From Ryuthela nishihirai (taxonomy: Eukaryota > Arthropoda > Arachnida > Araneae > Heptathelidae), in contig JAWZYU010000025.1 in NCBI GenBank assembly GCA_038380435.1, forward strand, positions 26,140,707 through 26,204,706: a DNA stretch of 64,000 nt. Reading direction: 5' to 3'. The first letter of the stretch is position 1; each line of letters starts with the position of its first letter. Shown piece after piece: positions 59,841-64,000 of this stretch. The notes under the pieces were generated by a model. That model was given only the letters and a program-made list of their open reading frames with translations. It had not been told where the DNA came from and did not search any database. Made by a program: the position numbers and the translations under genes.

Positions 59841-62800
59841 TACACCCGAACGTTTCGTAAAAACCGTATCTGCCGATACACCCACCATCATCATTGACCG
59901 TCATCTACCAACGAGTTTGCTTAATCACTTCAGTCAATTTGGATGGTTCGTCATTCCTGAAGATCGATAGAATCACTAGTGATCTACATAGAAGTGACAG
60001 AATCGGATTAAAGATCTAGATGCCCAAATACAAAGCAACAACTTTATAAATTTATACTAGGAAAGATTTATTAAATTTCTTTAACATTACGTATATACAA
60101 CAAAATTTGCAAGCAGCGAAGGCTACAAAAGTGCAATGCAATTATTTAAAACATAAAATTGTTTCTTTATTTGTTCTTAGGCAAAATAATTTTTTTATCC
60201 TTTTGAATTTTCAGAAACATATAGAAATATTTCACATTTTGCTAGAATGCAACACTCAATTATAGCAAAACATCGATCAGTGGGTAGGCATTTTATAGTG
60301 TTTAAATTGTTATATGGAATGAAGATTTATTAAATAAATAAACAAAGTAGGAGAGGATCGTACGACACATGAAAAAATTAAATAATTATCATGTCAAAAA
60401 AATTGCTTCCCCTATAAATTTGTTGAACACAGCAAAAAAAGTGGAGGGAGAGAGCTAGAGGGATTAGTAAGGAATACAGTGCGTTTCAAAATTCTATGAA
60501 TTTTTAACTATTGTATAAATCAAGATTTTACTAACATTTCCTTTCAAGAACAACCCATACGTAAAAGTGCTAAGGAAGGAAACAAATATAGGAAAGGGAA
60601 AAAAAATATTTCATACGATACGAAAAAATTAACAAATGCTTAAATATATGCAAAAAAAACAACATAAACATTACGAACCTAACAATAGTCGCCGAATCTA
60701 AAACTTCTCAACAAAACAGAAATATGCAAGTGACCTAAACTTCTGCAATCTGCCTTCGATCTCAGCATAATTTGAATCTGCATCATGGTGGCGCTGCAGT
60801 CGAAAGTTTCAAACATTGCGCCATGGAAGCTTTCATTATTTTCCATACATTTCCTTTTTTCATCTTTATTTTCCATCTCTTTGCTTTCATTATTTTCCAT
60901 ACATTTCCTTGTAGTCTTTAAATGCAAATTTCTTTAAATTTAAACAATATCGGAAATCTGAGCATTATTGAATCTTAGTAACAGCAGATCTGGCTAAATT
61001 GAGAAATAAAGTTTTGCACTAGTTGCCAGCTATAGTTATAAACTATGCCTTTGATATAAATAAATGTAGAACGGGAAAGTGGGGCGCATGAATATGAATT
61101 GTTTTGTTTATTTTTAATTATGAATTCCAGTTGTTGAAAAATCAAAAGAGGACGTGACTGAAAAGTTTGAGAATCTCTGATGTACAAAGTTCCATGTGGA
61201 GGTTTAAAGGAACCTCATAGTCATTTCAATAAAATGGTGCACTTCCAAAGCTTAGTATAATTATACTTTTGTAAGTTAAGGTTCAAAATATTCATACGAT
61301 TGTAGTGGGCAAGGCCAAATTTTTTAAGCTCGTCTCGAAGGACTCAAAACTGTAGTTCAGTAGTACTGCTTTCATAGAAAGAAATAAGGAACTATGCCAC
61401 AAAGAACGTATAAGGAAAAAAAGTGCAGCTTTGACAAAGCGTAAGTGGCGACCTCAAGTGATGTTTCGATTCGTATCGTGCAATTTTTTAAGCTGGGAAG
61501 CAAACAATAAGGGGCAAAGGAACTATGCATTAAAAAATTTATATTTTAAAAAAGGAAAAAAAGTAACTGCACTTTGTATTTGAAAAAAATAATATCATGA
61601 TTTTAATAAAGGTTTATTTTCTCCATTGGAATTATTTTTCGTTGAACCAACAATTATAAATTGAACGGATAGAGAAGATTTGAAATTAGCCTGAAGATAA
61701 TTTATAGAATAAATTATTGCAATTAGAAGCTTTCTTGGTTGCATAGAAACAGGAAACAGAATTGATATTAATATACCCTGCAAGTATATCAATGGGAAAT
61801 TATTACATAGGAAAAGCGAAGAGAATGGAAGTTGACAGTAACATGTAATTATAAAAGCTTTCGTCCCCTGTAATGTTCGTTTCACCTCTACGCCAAATGC
61901 ACGATACTCGATTTTACATTAACTTCTTCTCCCTCTACATTCTTTGCTATGCTACCTCTTCCTAGAAATAACAATGGTACACGGAGCTGTAAAGCTTCAT
62001 ATAAACTATAGAGAGACAATTTATCAATAAAATAAGGTGTGACCAGGTTACAGATTATGGGTATTAACTTGCAGTCTTCCAAATAATGAGCTAAGATTTA
62101 AATGACCATTGCCTTTTATAATTTGGTATCTAAATAGACTTTTTCCTAATTGTATTTTGATCATTCCTGCTTCCAGTTACTAGCAATGTGTTAATAATTT
62201 CATATCTCTTTAAATTGAAAGAAAGGAGCAGGGAGCTCAGACTTGTTACTGATCACTAATTCCACATCTCAAAGTTGAATATATTATGCTTATTATTATT
62301 TATTGAAATATTATTAAATATTAAAAGTTAATTGCTCACTTTTTAAAAATAAATAACAACCGGTTAAATTTTAATATCAATAGTTTTAATTTTTACGTCT
62401 GAGTAAACTTCAGCATTTGCATTATTTAATACCATTTGTCTCGAAAACGAAGTGAGTTCATAATGATAAAGGCGTTGAAATTAGGCAAAGGATCGATTTT
62501 TTAACGTTAGTGTCCTATCTATACAAAGTTACATTAATCTGAGTATACGATGACAAAAAGGACATCACGTGACTCCCTACCTTGTAACGCATTAGGGTGA
62601 CGGTTTACTCAAGAAATCATGCTAAGCGGGTAAGTTGTGCTGTATTTCTGTGTAGTACTATGGAAAAAATCATATTTCGTAATTAACAATTGCTATTCAC
62701 AATTTCATATAAAAAAAAATTGTCCAAATTGGATTGACTTACATATGCACATTTATTTTAAACAACTTATACTACAGAAGTATTGGTAATTGTTATTTTG

Positions 62801-62880
62801 TTAATGCAAAAGTCATCATTAAACAAGATACTTGACAACTTCATGTCGGTTACAAAACCAATATAACTTAGTTACTAACT
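59841..62880. other. Upstream intergenic DNA without recognised genes
   Basis: AT-rich. The only clear structure is a direct repeat at 60829-60910. A possible plus-strand start and donor (ATGCTAAGCGG|GTAAGT, 62619-62629) is unsupported. Confidence 0.4.
60829..60910. repeat. Two identical 28 bp direct repeats, 54 bp apart
   Basis: GCTTTCATTATTTTCCATAC and the next 8 bases occur identically at 60829-60856 and 60883-60910. On the minus strand the repeat lies in an open frame and yields RKCMENNES twice, in phase. The 82-codon frame has no known match and may be chance. Confidence 0.75.
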
Positions 62881-62890
62881 ACATCTAATT

Positions 62891-63692
62891 TTATGCTGAT
62901 TATTTAGCCCTTTTGGCAAATGATGTTGATGAGATGAACTCTTTCATTCGAACTGTTGATGAGACTGGTAGACAGTAGGTTTGGTTATAAACAGAGAGAA
63001 AACTAAAGTGATGAAAATTGGTCAGGCACGTTGTGATTCAGTTAATCTGAATGGTTGCAGTCTTGAGCAGGTGTCACAGTTTAATTACCTTGGGAACTGC
63101 GTAACTGATACTGGTGATGTATGGCATGAGATTAACAGACGAATAGGGATTGCTGCCGGGACTTTTAAGAATCTATGGAGAGTGTGGAGAAATAGGCGTA
63201 TACACCTAAAGACTAAAATTAGACTGTATAATAGTTTGGTTCTTTCTAGGGTTAGTTATGGTAGTGAAACTTGGACGCTGTGTAAGCAAGGTAACAGGAA
63301 ACTAGATGCTTTTGATTCTAGATGCTTACGCAGTATCTTGGGTATTAGGTGGTTTAACTTTGTAACTAATGATGAGGTTAGGCAAAGGAGTCTGCAACCT
63401 CCTTTAAGCAGCATATTGTGCAGAGAGAGACTCCGCTGGTTTGGCCATGTTGCCCGTATGGATAATTATAGATTGGCGAATAGGGTTATGAACAGTGTGC
63501 CTAGAGGCCTCAGAAGGAGGGGGAGACCTAGGATGTGGTGGGCAGACAATGTCAAACAGGACCTGTTAGAATTGGTGTACAGTGGCCGGATGCAGCAGAT
63601 GTAGCTCAGGACAGATATGCTTGGAGAATTAAACTGCGCGGTCTCGTTGGACTTCCGTAGCCCATGGCTGCTTGAGGATGATGATGATGATG
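62891..63692 (+). mobile_element. RTE-clade LINE copy E, 5'-truncated, young
   Basis: An 802 bp 3' end of the same RTE as copy 1, starting inside the YADD box and ending with a (GAT)n tail. The 10 bp TSD ACATCTAATT is at 62881-62890 and 63693-63702. It differs from copy 1 by only a few substitutions and small indels (one near 62970 shifts the frame), so it inserted recently. The frame 62981-63604 holds NREKTKVMKIG to GRPRMWW and is shifted again near 63565. Confidence 0.95.
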
Positions 63693-63729
63693 ACATCTAA
63701 TTACGTCTACCGTATTAACTTAGTTAGCT

Positions 63730-63876
63730 ACTTAAGTCTACTTAAAGTTTACTTAAGGATAAAGTACTTGCTTAAGTAACTTACCCTTAAGTAAGTAGGT
63801 AAGGAAATTTTCTAGTAAATATTTTATTTGCTTAATTTTACTTAAGTACTTACTTGAATGAGAAACTTGCTTAAGG
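63730..63876. repeat. CTTAAG-rich degenerate repeat
   Basis: Six CTTAAG hexamers occur in about 150 bp, mostly as TACTTAAGTA or GCTTAAGTA variants, with related ACTTACTT words between. It looks like a short degenerate minisatellite just after the LINE insertion. Confidence 0.65.
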
Positions 63877-64000
63877 AAACGATATCTTTGTACATATATT
63901 TTCCCCCATGTCGGAAAAAATGTTATATTACAATTAAAGAATTAAATTTCGCACGATTGTTACAAAAAATATAATTCCAATATTAATTAAAACTCAATGA

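Noticed and set aside
62619..62629. Start codon plus donor (ATGCTAAGCGG then GTAAGT)
   Set aside because: An isolated pair of short signals; no downstream exon could be connected.

Overview
The window is AT-rich nuclear DNA of an invertebrate animal. The evidence is spliced genes with multi-kilobase introns, GT-AG junctions, RTE-type LINEs, tRNA-derived SINEs and many DNA-transposon remnants. No bacterial or viral gene layout is present. An arthropod, perhaps a chelicerate, would fit the composition and repeat style, but the sequence does not fix the species.

One gene is complete. ADP-ribosylation factor 1 (ARF1) lies on the minus strand from a likely non-coding first exon near 59.8 kb to its stop codon at 34.37 kb. 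Four coding exons (50829-50682, 45744-45634, 41484-41360, 34526-34365) join in phase to give 181 residues, the normal ARF1 length. Its introns carry an antisense 3.5 kb RTE LINE, many SINEs, a hAT-like remnant and four copies of a family bounded by TTAA that resembles non-autonomous piggyBac elements. A second gene is partial. At the left edge, a signal-peptide exon (2752-2686) and a CUB-domain exon (1342-923) on the minus strand join in phase, and the gene runs off the window. Two more minus-strand exon candidates, at 17.4 kb and 29.9 kb, have good splice acceptors but unrecognised products.

Layout: 0-3 kb, a mariner remnant and the CUB gene. 4.8-13.6 kb, a pile-up of RTE copies (one + copy abutting a - copy, then a nearly full-length + copy) with nested SINEs and an LTR-like insertion. 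14-17 kb, fold-back elements, one of them split by a SINE with a clear target-site duplication (TSD). 19.7-22 kb, a Harbinger remnant with two SINEs. 24-28 kb, a T-rich region with a GC-rich island, a 100 bp repeat pair and a Tigger/pogo-like C-terminal coding fragment. 28.7-32.7 kb, minisatellite-like arrays, SINEs and a hAT MITE. 34-59.8 kb, ARF1. 59.9-64 kb, mostly non-coding, ending with a young 5'-truncated RTE copy and a CTTAAG-rich tract.

Most of the recognisable sequence is transposon-derived. Two SINE families dominate. SINE-A (about 375 bp) has a tRNA-like head with A and B boxes and a conserved central block containing GTGCACGTTAAAGAAC. SINE-B (about 195 bp) has a different tRNA-like head and an ATTT-repeat tail. 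Their TSDs allow relative dating: SINE-A entered three separate RTE copies after those had landed. I see no operon, CRISPR array or clearly new gene system. The most notable points are the TTAA-bounded family inside ARF1, the CUB-exon duplication, the Tigger-like frame broken by one stop codon, and the number of near-perfect palindromes.
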